Source: Clavibacter sp. VKM Ac-2872
Lineage (GTDB): Bacteria > Actinomycetota > Actinomycetes > Actinomycetales > Microbacteriaceae
Reading direction: 5' to 3'
Length of the DNA stretch: 64,000 nucleotides
NCBI RefSeq assembly: GCF_015351105.1
Contig: NZ_JADKRR010000001.1
Span: 1,221,069-1,285,068 of the forward strand
Every line of letters starts with the position of its first letter. The stretch's first letter is position 1. The notes under the pieces were generated by a model, which saw only the letters and a list, made by a program, of their open reading frames with translations, did not search any database and was not told the origin of the DNA. Shown in pieces: positions 1 to 6,920 of the stretch. A program made the translations under genes and the position numbers.

Positions 1-1
1 C

Positions 2-613
2 ATGGCGTTCACCCGACCCCTCGGCCTCGCCTTCGCGTTGACGCTGGTCCTGCACGGCGCCCACCGGATCGCGACGGCCCGTCGCGATCCGTTCCCGGTG
101 GCGGAGCGCGCCCGGCTCGTCCTGGCGACGACGGCCGCCGTGGCCGCGGGGGCCGCGTGGCCGGTGATCGCGTGGATCCGCACGGGCTCCCTCTCCGCCT
201 ACACCGACACGGAGCTCTCCTGGCGCGCGGCCTACGTCGGCTACCGCCACCTCGTGCCCTTCGAGGCGTGGTTCGACGCCGGGGACTTCTGGATCGGCGG
301 GGTCGTCGGCGCGATCGCCGTGCTCCTCGTCATGGCGGCGTTCGTCCTGATCCTCGTCCGCCCCTCCGTGCGCGCGCTCGGTCCCGACCTCCGCATCTGG
401 ATCGCGTCCTACGGCCTGTACCTCTTCGCGGTCTTCTTCCCGCAGTCGAGCGTCTTCCGCCTCCTGCTGCCCATGATCCCGCTGGCCGGGGCGCTCGCCG
501 TGCCCCGGTCGCGCGCCTACCGCGTCGCCGTCGTCGCCGCCATGATCGTCGGCCAGTGGATCTGGATCGACGTCTTCTGGCGCGCCACGGCCGGCGACTG
601 GACGCCGCCGTGA
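2..613 (+). CDS. Polytopic membrane protein, probable glycosyltransferase C-terminus (5' end outside window)
   Basis: The reading frame is open to the left edge, so only the C-terminal 203 residues are seen. The visible part has about five hydrophobic segments (roughly residues 40-58, 100-120, 135-150, 157-170, 176-195) separated by short basic loops, and a start 'TRPLGLAFAL' that in PIG-V-like actinobacterial mannosyltransferases lies in mid-protein. This suggests a polytopic dolichyl/polyprenyl-phosphate-dependent sugar transferase in the cytoplasmic membrane, but no catalytic residue is visible in this fragment. It ends in a hydrophilic WTPP tail. The product name is an inference from topology and one motif; a plain 'membrane protein' call would also be fair. 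Confidence 0.55.
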   Translation: MAFTRPLGLAFALTLVLHGAHRIATARRDPFPVAERARLVLATTAAVAAGAAWPVIAWIRTGSLSAYTDTELSWRAAYVGYRHLVPFEAWFDAGDFWIGGVVGAIAVLLVMAAFVLILVRPSVRALGPDLRIWIASYGLYLFAVFFPQSSVFRLLLPMIPLAGALAVPRSRAYRVAVVAAMIVGQWIWIDVFWRATAGDWTPP

Positions 614-726
614 TCCGGCCGGAGCGCCGCCGCCCGGGGTGCTCGCCGCGCCCCCTCCACGGCCGGACGGGGGCGTTCCGCGCGTAGCACGGCGCCGCGC
701 GTCCATCCGGGGGCGTGTCCATGCGG

Positions 727-732
727 GATAAT
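727..732 (+). promoter_or_regulatory. -10 element of the DUF3117 gene
   Basis: GATAAT lies 28 nt before the ATG at 761 and is one of the few AT-rich hexamers here. It leaves room for a short leader carrying the AGGGGAG ribosome-binding site at 750-756. No convincing -35 is visible. Confidence 0.45.
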
Positions 733-760
733 GGATGCACATCCACGAAAGGGGAGCCGA

Positions 761-934
761 ATGGCAGCCATGAAGCCCAGGACCGGCGACGGACCGATGG
801 AGGCCGTGAAGGAGGGCAGGCTCATCATCGTGCGCGTGCCCTTGGAGGGAGGCGGACGACTCGTCGTCTCCGTCAACGACGCCGAAGCGAAGGAGCTTCA
901 CGACGCCCTCGCCGCGGTGACCAGCGCGAGCTAG
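761..934 (+). CDS. DUF3117 domain-containing protein
   Basis: This 57-residue protein matches the actinobacterial DUF3117 family end to end: an N-terminal MAAMKPRTGDGP block, then RVPLEGGGRLVVSV, then an acidic helix ending EAKELHDAL. The family is almost invariant in actinobacteria, and no function is established. The start at 761 is chosen because the family begins exactly there and because AGGGGAG sits 4 nt upstream; an in-frame upstream ATG at 731 would add ten unrelated residues. The gene is monocistronic, with its own -10 element and a strong hairpin just after the stop. Confidence 0.9.
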   Translation: MAAMKPRTGDGPMEAVKEGRLIIVRVPLEGGGRLVVSVNDAEAKELHDALAAVTSAS

Positions 935-954
935 TCGGAACGCGCATCACGCGA

Positions 955-989
955 CATCGCCCGCCCCGTCGACGACGGGGCGGGCGATG
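955..989. terminator. Bidirectional hairpin terminator
   Basis: A perfect 16-bp inverted repeat with a 3-nt loop (GAC) lies between the convergent DUF3117 and O-methyltransferase genes. There is no U-tract, as is usual for hairpin terminators in high-GC actinobacteria. Confidence 0.8.
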
Positions 990-1016
990 CTGTGTCCGGG
1001 CTGCGGCCCGGGCGGC

Positions 1017-1649
1017 TCAGCGCCCGGTCTTGGCGATCTGCAGCAGGCCGTCGCCCGCGGGCGAGAGCGATGCGACCACCGCACCCGAGCCCGCCGTCTC
1101 CTGCACGAGCGTGCGGAACGCGGCCGTCTGCGCGTCCCGTGCCGCCGGATTCTGCACGCGGCCGCGCCAGAGCGCGTGCGGGACGAGCACGAGGCCGCCC
1201 GTGCGCGCGAGGCGCAGGCCGTGCTCCACGTACTCGATGACCTGGGCCGCATCCGCGTCCACGAGCACGAGGTCGTAGCTCGCGTCGCTCATGCGCGGCA
1301 GCACGTCGAGCGCGCGTCCCGTGATGAGGCGGACGCGGTTGGCGGGCACCTCGGCATCCGCGAGGATCTCGCGCGCCGCCTGCTGGTGGTCGAACTCGAC
1401 GTCGATGCTGGTGAGCACGGCGCGCGGCGCGCCGCGGAAGATGCAGAGGCCCGAGACGCCGGCGCCCGTGCCGATCTCGATGACGCTGGTGGCGCGCGTG
1501 GCCGCGGCGAGGAGCGAGAGCTGCGCGCCGACGGCGGGGGAGACGGCCTCGATGCCCAGCTCGCGGGAGTGCTGGCGTGCCAGCGCGATGTGCTCGTCCT
1601 CGACGACGACGTCCTCGGCGAACTTCCACCCGGTCTCCTGGTCGGACAC
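1017..1649 (-). CDS. Class I SAM-dependent O-methyltransferase (Rv1220c-like)
   Basis: This 210-residue protein has the Rossmann SAM-binding motif VIEIGTGAGVSGL at about residues 56-68, an acidic residue after strand 2 (SIDVEFDH) and the strand-4 motif YDLVLVDADA that binds metal or SAM in the catechol O-methyltransferase-like family 3. The substrate is unknown. In actinobacteria this gene often sits, as here, divergently beside tatB; the sigE gene that lies between them in mycobacteria is absent. The GTG start is preceded by GGGAGGT at good spacing. It is a cytoplasmic enzyme with no signal peptide or membrane segment. Confidence 0.85.
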   Translation of the reverse strand: MSDQETGWKFAEDVVVEDEHIALARQHSRELGIEAVSPAVGAQLSLLAAATRATSVIEIGTGAGVSGLCIFRGAPRAVLTSIDVEFDHQQAAREILADAEVPANRVRLITGRALDVLPRMSDASYDLVLVDADAAQVIEYVEHGLRLARTGGLVLVPHALWRGRVQNPAARDAQTAAFRTLVQETAGSGAVVASLSPAGDGLLQIAKTGR

Positions 1650-1787
1650 GCGGCACCTCCCTCTTCCGGGTCCCCAGGGTATCGGCCCGGCGGCTCCCGC
1701 CTGACCGGGGGGTGTCCGGTGCGGATCCGATGCGCCCCGTCCGCTGACCGGAAGCTGCGGGCGGACGGGGATCGCCGATCGACCGAC

Positions 1788-1793
1788 TAGCCT
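1788..1793 (+). promoter_or_regulatory. -10 element, leaderless tatB
   Basis: TAGCCT ends 6 nt before the ATG at 1800. That spacing places the transcription start on the start codon itself and favours 1800 over the GTG at 1794. Confidence 0.5.
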
Positions 1794-1799
1794 GTGACC

Positions 1800-2174
1800 A
1801 TGTTCGGCCTGACGTTCGAGAAGCTGATGCTCATCGGCATCATCGCCGTGTTCCTGCTCGGCCCCGAGCGGCTGCCGGCCTACACCCAGAAGCTCGCGGA
1901 TCTGGTGAAGGCCGCGCGACGCATGGCCTCCGGTGCCCGGGAGCGCATGCGCGACGAGCTGGGACCGGAGTTCGACGAGGTCGACTGGAAGAAGCTCGAC
2001 CCGCGTCAGTACGACCCGCGCCGCATCATCAAGGAGGCGCTGTTCGAGGACGAGCCGGTCGTCACGAAGCCGCGCGTCCCCGTCGAGACCACCATCGCCC
2101 GCCGGCAGCGGCTGGAGCGCGAGGCCGCCGCCGCGTCCGCGCAGCCGGCGCCCTTCGACGCCGAGGCGACCTGA
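1800..2174 (+). CDS. tatB: Sec-independent (Tat) translocase subunit TatB
   Basis: This 124-residue protein has TatA/B topology: an N-out membrane segment at residues 3-20, the hinge GPERLP at 21-26, an amphipathic helix (about 28-50) and a charged cytoplasmic tail ending in an Ala/Gln-rich stretch. The Glu-Arg-Leu-Pro hinge and long acidic tail fit TatB better than TatA. TatB works with TatC to receive folded proteins carrying twin-arginine signals; tatA and tatC are not in this window. The GTG at 1794 would add two residues; the leaderless -10 element supports 1800. The gene converges on the LysR gene with only 24 nt between the stops. Confidence 0.8.
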   Translation: MFGLTFEKLMLIGIIAVFLLGPERLPAYTQKLADLVKAARRMASGARERMRDELGPEFDEVDWKKLDPRQYDPRRIIKEALFEDEPVVTKPRVPVETTIARRQRLEREAAAASAQPAPFDAEAT

Positions 2175-2198
2175 CGCGCGTCGCCCGGAACCGGGTCC

Positions 2199-3116
2199 TC
2201 AGCCGTTCCCGCTGAAGCGCGCGTCCACCGACTTCGCCTCCTCGCGGAGCGCGTCCACGACCGCCCGCACCGAGGGCCGCTCCGCGCGATCCGGGCGCAG
2301 CAGCACGTGCAGGTGCCGCTTCGACGTCACGCCCGACAGCCGCTTGACCACCACGCCGTCGTGCTCGTCCGCCGTGTAGCGGGGCAGCAGCGCGATCCCG
2401 TGCCCGGATGCCACGAGCGCCTCCGTGATGCGCGTGTCGCTGAGCCGCTGCACCACGCGCGCCGGCGCGCCCACGGCCTGCTCGATGTCGAGGAGGATCC
2501 GGTCGAACGGCAGGCCCTGCGGCACGCCGATCCACGGCTCCCCGCTGAGGTCGGCGGGGCTGACGGACGCCCGGCCGGCGAGGCGGTGGTCGGACGGCAT
2601 CGCCACGTCGAGCGGCTCCACCATGAGCGGCACGATCACGAGGCCGAGTCCGCGCCAGGTGCCCGCCCCCGCGAGCGAGTGGGCGATGACGACGTCGAAG
2701 TCCGCCGTGAGGTCGGCGAAGGCGCGCGACGCCGGATCCCGGTCGCTCGCCCGCAGCGTGAGGTCCGGGATCGCGGCGACCCGGTCGAGGAGGCCGGGCA
2801 GCAGCATGCGGGCGGCGGTGGGGAACGTGGCGAGCGTGACCTCGCCGGACGGCTGGTGGCGGAAGTCCTCCCAGAGGGCCTCCGCGCGGGCGACGGCCAC
2901 GGCGATGTCGGTCGCCGTCCGGGCGAGCGCGCGGCCCGCGTCGGTGAGCACGACGCCGCGCCCGGAGCGTTCGGTGAGCGGCACTCCCGCCTCGCGCTGC
3001 AGCACCTTGAGCTGCTGGGAGACGGCCGACGGGGTGCGGCCGGCGGCGCGCGCGACGGCACCGACGCTGCCGCGGTCGGCCAGCTCGCGGAGGAGCTCGA
3101 GGCGACGTATGTCCAT
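2199..3116 (-). CDS. LysR-family transcriptional regulator
   Basis: This 305-residue protein has an N-terminal winged helix-turn-helix (residues 1-60, with the recognition-helix signature TPSAVSQQLKVLQREAG) followed by a periplasmic-binding-protein-like effector domain (about 88-290). The helix-turn-helix variant with RRLELLRELADRGSVGAVA is the actinobacterial type often paired with small transporters or membrane proteins. The neighbour 115 nt away on the opposite strand encodes a 40-residue membrane peptide, its likely target. Two inverted repeats lie between them, one covering the -10 element of this gene, so autorepression is probable. The effector is unknown. Confidence 0.88.
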   Translation of the reverse strand: MDIRRLELLRELADRGSVGAVARAAGRTPSAVSQQLKVLQREAGVPLTERSGRGVVLTDAGRALARTATDIAVAVARAEALWEDFRHQPSGEVTLATFPTAARMLLPGLLDRVAAIPDLTLRASDRDPASRAFADLTADFDVVIAHSLAGAGTWRGLGLVIVPLMVEPLDVAMPSDHRLAGRASVSPADLSGEPWIGVPQGLPFDRILLDIEQAVGAPARVVQRLSDTRITEALVASGHGIALLPRYTADEHDGVVVKRLSGVTSKRHLHVLLRPDRAERPSVRAVVDALREEAKSVDARFSGNG

Positions 3117-3130
3117 GTAGGCAGGCTACA
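3116..3130. promoter_or_regulatory. LysR-type operator overlapping the lysR -10 element
   Basis: TGTAG-N5-CTACA is a perfect inverted repeat containing the T-N11-A signature of LysR sites (T3118 to A3130). On the minus strand the same stretch holds TAGCCT (3123-3128), which ends 6 nt before the regulator's ATG. Binding here would block transcription of the regulator itself. Confidence 0.5.
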
Positions 3131-3136
3131 CAGCGA

Positions 3137-3157
3137 GACAAGGACTATGAGCTTGTC
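3137..3157. promoter_or_regulatory. Second inverted repeat in the lysR / small-peptide intergenic region
   Basis: GACAAG-N9-CTTGTC lies 75 nt upstream of the small membrane-peptide ATG and 21 nt from the lysR start. Its centre is 24 nt from that of the TGTAG repeat, a little over two helical turns, fitting a tetrameric LysR protein bound at both sites. Confidence 0.4.
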
Positions 3158-3231
3158 CTGAACGGTCCGCGATGGTCCCATGGAGGTGCGGCGGAATGCG
3201 CCGCCATCCGCCTTCCCGCAGGAGCACCACC

Positions 3232-3354
3232 ATGACCGTCTTCCTCATCGCCGTCGCCGCCCTCTCCGTCTCCGCCATCGCCGGCACCGTCGTCGTCACG
3301 GCGCGCGACGGCTACCGCGCCGTCCCGACGCGCACGCACCGCAGCCACGTGTAG
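3232..3354 (+). CDS. Small single-span membrane peptide (40 aa)
   Basis: The 40-residue product is one hydrophobic helix (about residues 3-25, with FLIAVAALSVSAIAG) followed by a short basic tail, ARDGYRAVPTRTHRSHV. Similar tails occur on small proteins of other Microbacteriaceae, from memory. A GCAGGAG ribosome-binding site is 7-8 nt before the ATG, supporting this start over the longer frame from 3172. It is divergent from the LysR gene and followed at once by a strong hairpin, so it is a complete monocistronic unit. The function is unknown. Confidence 0.7.
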   Translation: MTVFLIAVAALSVSAIAGTVVVTARDGYRAVPTRTHRSHV

Positions 3355-3374
3355 CCCGCACGCGCAGCGCGCAC

Positions 3375-3410
3375 GAGGAGGACGGCAGCCCGCTGGCTGC
3401 CGTCCTCGTC
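3375..3410. terminator. Bidirectional hairpin terminator
   Basis: The 16-nt arms pair with one mismatch around the 4-nt loop CGCT. The hairpin lies between the membrane-peptide gene and the convergent MerR gene. Confidence 0.75.
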
Positions 3411-3426
3411 GTGCGCGTGGCCCGTC

Positions 3427-4194
3427 TCAGGCGCGACGGGCCACGCGCTCCCGGAGCGCGGACGCGGCGAAGCGCGCCGCCGCCTCGCTCCCGAATGCGC
3501 GGTGGAACTCGGGATCCGCGTCGTAGCCGTCCGCGACGCCGAGCACCATCGCCGCCGTCGTCGCCACGTCCCCCGCGTGGGCGGGGGTGCCGGGGATCTC
3601 GGCGAACCAGGCCAGGTGCGCGTCCGCGTGCTCCTGGGCGGCGGCGGATCCGGGGGCGTGGCCCTCCTCCTGGATCTCCCGCCAGCGCGTCAGCAGCCCC
3701 TCCGCCCGGGCCTTCCACGCACGCTGACGACGGACCCCCATGCCGTGCCACCACCCGTGCGCGGCCTCGAAGGCGTCACGCCCCCAGCGCGCGACGACCT
3801 CGTCCTCGTAGGCGTCGTTGAAGCCCTGCAGCATCACGTCCATCCGGGGCCCGAGGCCCTGCCGCCGCATGTCCAGGGTGTGCTCCACCGCGGCGATGCG
3901 CCGGTCGAGCATGGCGCGCTCCGCGGCCAGCCGGTCGAGGTGGGCTTCGAGCGCGCGGGCCTCGGCACCGGGGGTCTCCGGGGCGTCGAGCACCGCGCGG
4001 ATCTCGGCGAGGGGCATGCCCGTCTCCCGGAGCAGCAGGATCCGCTGCAGACGCGCCACCGCCTCGGGTCCGTAGTGGCGGTACCCGTTCGCCCCGATGC
4101 GGTCCGGCGGGAGCAGGCCGATGCGGTGGTAGTGCCGCAGGGTCCGGCCGCTGATGCCCGCGCGGTCCGCGAGCTCGGTGACGGTCCACTCCAT
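3427..4194 (-). CDS. MerR-family regulator with TipAS antibiotic-recognition domain
   Basis: This 255-residue protein has a MerR winged helix (residues 1-70: TVTELADRAGISGRTLRHYH, then GYRHYGPEAVARLQRI), a dimerisation coiled coil (about 75-115) and a C-terminal TipAS-like domain (about 125-250, with the W-rich AAHGWWHGMG). TipAL-type proteins sense thiopeptides or other amphipathic drugs and activate their own operon. The start at 4194 follows a GGAGGAG ribosome-binding site; a longer frame to 4233 has no such signal. The DUF2268 protease gene ends 35 nt upstream on the same strand, so the two are probably one transcript. The ligand is not inferable from sequence. Confidence 0.85.
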   Translation of the reverse strand: MEWTVTELADRAGISGRTLRHYHRIGLLPPDRIGANGYRHYGPEAVARLQRILLLRETGMPLAEIRAVLDAPETPGAEARALEAHLDRLAAERAMLDRRIAAVEHTLDMRRQGLGPRMDVMLQGFNDAYEDEVVARWGRDAFEAAHGWWHGMGVRRQRAWKARAEGLLTRWREIQEEGHAPGSAAAQEHADAHLAWFAEIPGTPAHAGDVATTAAMVLGVADGYDADPEFHRAFGSEAAARFAASALRERVARRA

Positions 4195-4229
4195 GGCACG
4201 CTCCTCCTCCGTCGGTGTCGCGCCCAGTC

Positions 4230-5132
4230 TCACGCGGTCGGCGCCAGGCCGAGGCGCCGCAGGGCGCGTCCCAGGATCTCCGCTGCCGGCGTGCGCACGC
4301 TCCGCGCCGCGGTCGTGCCCGCGTCCGCCAGGTACTGCTCCACGATGCGCCGCCCCGCGGCGTAGCCGGCGCCCGTGGGCAGGCCGACCGGCGCGATCCC
4401 CATCCGCTCGGCCGTCGCGTCCCCGAGCACCCAGGCCGGGAAGTCGTGCATGCCCGTGCGGTCGAGCCCGGCGACGACCTTCGCCAGCACCGCGTCGTCC
4501 CGTCGCGTCGCGTCGGCGACGAAGTGCGTCCAGCCGGCCTCGCCGTGGAGCTCCGCGGCGAACGCGTCCGCGAGCCCCTCGGCCACGACGTGCTCGCCGA
4601 CCGTCACGGTCGCGGGATCCCAGACCACGCCGCCGGGGGAGTAGCGCACGTTGTGGTGCAGCTCGTGGACGGCGATCGCCTCCAGTCGCGCGAGGATGCG
4701 GGGCGACGGCCAGACGGTGACGGAGATGTACCCGGGGATCCCGCCGAACGCCGTGAGCCCCTGCACCTCCTCGACGAAGTGCCGGTCGTCAGGGTCGCCG
4801 AGCACGAGGAGGACCGTCAGGTCCGGCAGCGTCAGGCCGGGATCGGCCGCTCGGAGCGTCCGGGCGCCGTCGACCAGGGCCGTGCGGATGCGCGACCAGG
4901 CGTCCGCGGACACCAGCGCGTCGAGGCCCTCCCGTGCCCGTCCGGACGGATCCGCCGCGTCGAACCCGGAGGACCCGCGGTGCACCTCCGCGAGGTCGAG
5001 GGGCCCGGGGACGAAGGCGTACATGCGCGCCAGGGGCCGCCACATCGCGCGGACGAGGTCGGCGCGGGCGGCGGGCGGGGCGTCGAGGATCCGCCGCATG
5101 GCCGCGGCGCTGTCGAGCACGGTGATGTCCAT
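4230..5132 (-). CDS. DUF2268 putative zinc-dependent protease
   Basis: This 300-residue protein has the zinc-metalloprotease signature HELHH (in AIAVHELHHNVRY, about residues 152-164) and a downstream glutamate in VVAEGLADAFA, about 25 residues later, that can be the third zinc ligand. This is the arrangement of the DUF2268/YjaZ family, so a cytoplasmic zincin is likely; the substrate is unknown. There is no signal peptide. It lies just upstream of, and is probably co-transcribed with, the MerR/TipAS gene. A GTG three codons upstream (5141) is an alternative start; neither has a good ribosome-binding site. Confidence 0.75.
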   Translation of the reverse strand: MDITVLDSAAAMRRILDAPPAARADLVRAMWRPLARMYAFVPGPLDLAEVHRGSSGFDAADPSGRAREGLDALVSADAWSRIRTALVDGARTLRAADPGLTLPDLTVLLVLGDPDDRHFVEEVQGLTAFGGIPGYISVTVWPSPRILARLEAIAVHELHHNVRYSPGGVVWDPATVTVGEHVVAEGLADAFAAELHGEAGWTHFVADATRRDDAVLAKVVAGLDRTGMHDFPAWVLGDATAERMGIAPVGLPTGAGYAAGRRIVEQYLADAGTTAARSVRTPAAEILGRALRRLGLAPTA

Positions 5133-5197
5133 GCCCTCCACCGTGAGGGGTGACGCAGGGGCAGGGTCCAGCGGCGGGTCCGTCGGATGCTCGGGGC

Positions 5198-6373
5198 TCA
5201 GGAGACGGACAGCCCCAACCGCCGGCCCGCGAGGCCCCGTCCGCGCGTGGACAGGTGGTCCGCGACGCGCAGGATCTGCACCGCGGCGGGATCCTCCGGC
5301 GCGGCCAGCACGAGCGGCGCCCCCGTGTCGCCGCCCTCGCGGAGCGCGAGGCTGAGGGGCACGCTGGCGAGCAGCGGCACGGGCGCGTCCTGCCCGACGG
5401 ACAGGCGCCGCGCGACCTCCGCGCCGCCGCCCGCGCCGAAGAGCTCGAGCACGGATCCGTCGGGCTGGGCGAACCCGGCCATGTTCTCCACCACGCCGGC
5501 GACGCGCTGGCCCGTCTGCCGGGCGACCAGGCCGCTACGCTCGGCCACGTCGGCGGCGGCCGGCTGCGGGGTCGTGACCACGAGCACCTCCGCGTGCGGC
5601 AGCAGCTGGCCGACCGTGATCGCGACGTCGCCGGTGCCGGGCGGCAGGTCGAGCAGCAGCACGTCGAGGTCGCCGAAGAAGACGTCGGTGAGGAACTGCT
5701 GGATGGTGCGGTGCAGCATCGGCCCGCGCCAGGAGACCGCGGTCCCGCCGGTCGCGTCGGGGTCGAGGAACATGCCGATGGAGATGACCTTCACGCCGTG
5801 CGCGACGGGCGGCAGGATCATGTCGCCGACGCGCGTGGGCTGGGCCGTGCGTCCGTCGGCGTCGACCAGGCCGAGGATCCCCGGGATCGAGAAGCCGTGC
5901 ACGTCGGCGTCGACGAGGCCCACCGCGAGGCCCTTCGCCGCGAGGGCGACCGCGAGGTTGGCTGTGAGCGTGGACTTGCCCACACCGCCCTTGCCGCTCG
6001 TGACGGCGTAGACGCGCGTGAGGCTGTCCGGGCCGAAGGGGATGCCCCGCTGCGCCGCGGGACCGCGGAGCCGTTCGGTGAGCGCGCGGCGCCGCTCGGG
6101 GCTCATCACGCCGACCGTCAGCTCGAGGCGCGCGACCCCGGGCACGGCCTCCACGGTCTCGCGCACGTCGCGCTCGATGGACGTCGCCGCCGGGCAGCCG
6201 ACGATCGTCAGCGCGATGTCCACGTGCGCCACGCCGCCGTCGGCGATGCGGACGTCGGAGACCATGTCGAGCTCGGTGATCGGGCGGCGGATCTCGGGAT
6301 CCACCACGCGCGCGAGCGCCCGCCGGACGTCGTCCGCCGTCACCGTCCCGGGGCCGGCGGGCTCAGCGGCCAT
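5198..6373 (-). CDS. mrp: Mrp/NBP35-family iron-sulfur cluster carrier ATPase
   Basis: This 391-residue protein has an N-terminal MIP18/DUF59 domain (about residues 10-85, with VDPEIRRPITELDMV and the conserved Cys in IVGCPAA) and a C-terminal P-loop ATPase with the deviant Walker A SGKGGVGKST, the switch motif DADVHGFSIPG, and LLLDLPPGTGD. Mrp proteins carry Fe-S clusters to apoproteins. The paired CxxC near the C-terminus of many Mrp proteins is missing, as in other actinobacterial members. The ATG at 6373 overlaps the end of the DUF1003 gene by 11 nt, so translation is coupled; this operon order is conserved in actinobacteria. Confidence 0.9.
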   Translation of the reverse strand: MAAEPAGPGTVTADDVRRALARVVDPEIRRPITELDMVSDVRIADGGVAHVDIALTIVGCPAATSIERDVRETVEAVPGVARLELTVGVMSPERRRALTERLRGPAAQRGIPFGPDSLTRVYAVTSGKGGVGKSTLTANLAVALAAKGLAVGLVDADVHGFSIPGILGLVDADGRTAQPTRVGDMILPPVAHGVKVISIGMFLDPDATGGTAVSWRGPMLHRTIQQFLTDVFFGDLDVLLLDLPPGTGDVAITVGQLLPHAEVLVVTTPQPAAADVAERSGLVARQTGQRVAGVVENMAGFAQPDGSVLELFGAGGGAEVARRLSVGQDAPVPLLASVPLSLALREGGDTGAPLVLAAPEDPAAVQILRVADHLSTRGRGLAGRRLGLSVS

Positions 6374-6920
6374 GCGTCCTGCGGCCGCCGGCACCTGCGC
6401 CCTCGGCGTCGTCCGCCTCCGGGTCGTCGCGGCGGTCCAGCTCCTCGAGGAGCTGGCGGAGCTCGGCGCGGATGAAATCCTTCGACGCCACGTCCTTCAT
6501 CTGCAGCCGCAGGGACACGACCTCGCGGGCGAGGTACTCGACGTCGGCCACGTTGCGCTCCGCGCGCTGGCGGTCCTGCTCGATCTGCACCCGGTCGCGG
6601 TCGTCCTGCCGGTTCTGCGCGAGCAGGATGAGCGGGGCGGCGTACGAGGCCTGCAGCGACAGGATCAGCGTGAGCGCGGTGAAGCCGAGCGCGGCGGAGT
6701 CGAAGCGCGCGGACTCGGGCCCGTAGGTGTTGTAGCCGATCCACGCGACGCAGAAGAGCGTGAGGCCGACCAGGAACCACGGCGTGCCCATGCCGCGGGC
6801 GATGGACTCGGTGAAGCGGCCGAACCGGTCGCGGCTCGCGCGGTTGCGCATCGGGAGGACGGTCGTGCGGAGGCCCTTGGGCGCGTCCAGCCGGACATCG
6901 CGGTTACTCTGCCGTGCCAC
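6363..6920 (-). CDS. DUF1003 domain-containing membrane protein
   Basis: This 185-residue protein has two adjacent transmembrane segments (about residues 42-62 and 68-92) followed by the DUF1003 signature LILLAQNRQDDRDR and a long charged coiled coil (about 93-165) that should lie in the cytoplasm. The C-terminal end is Ala/Gly-rich. Function is unestablished. A GGAGG lies 7 nt before the GTG start, inside the end of the upstream MgtE_N/CBS gene, and the stop lies within the mrp start region, so the three genes are translationally coupled. Confidence 0.85.
   Translation of the reverse strand: MARQSNRDVRLDAPKGLRTTVLPMRNRASRDRFGRFTESIARGMGTPWFLVGLTLFCVAWIGYNTYGPESARFDSAALGFTALTLILSLQASYAAPLILLAQNRQDDRDRVQIEQDRQRAERNVADVEYLAREVVSLRLQMKDVASKDFIRAELRQLLEELDRRDDPEADDAEGAGAGGRRTHGR

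Noticed and set aside
2184-2195. CCCGG-AA-CCGGG as terminator between tatB and lysR
   Set aside because: The stem is only 5 bp with a 2-nt loop; too weak beside the other terminators in this window.
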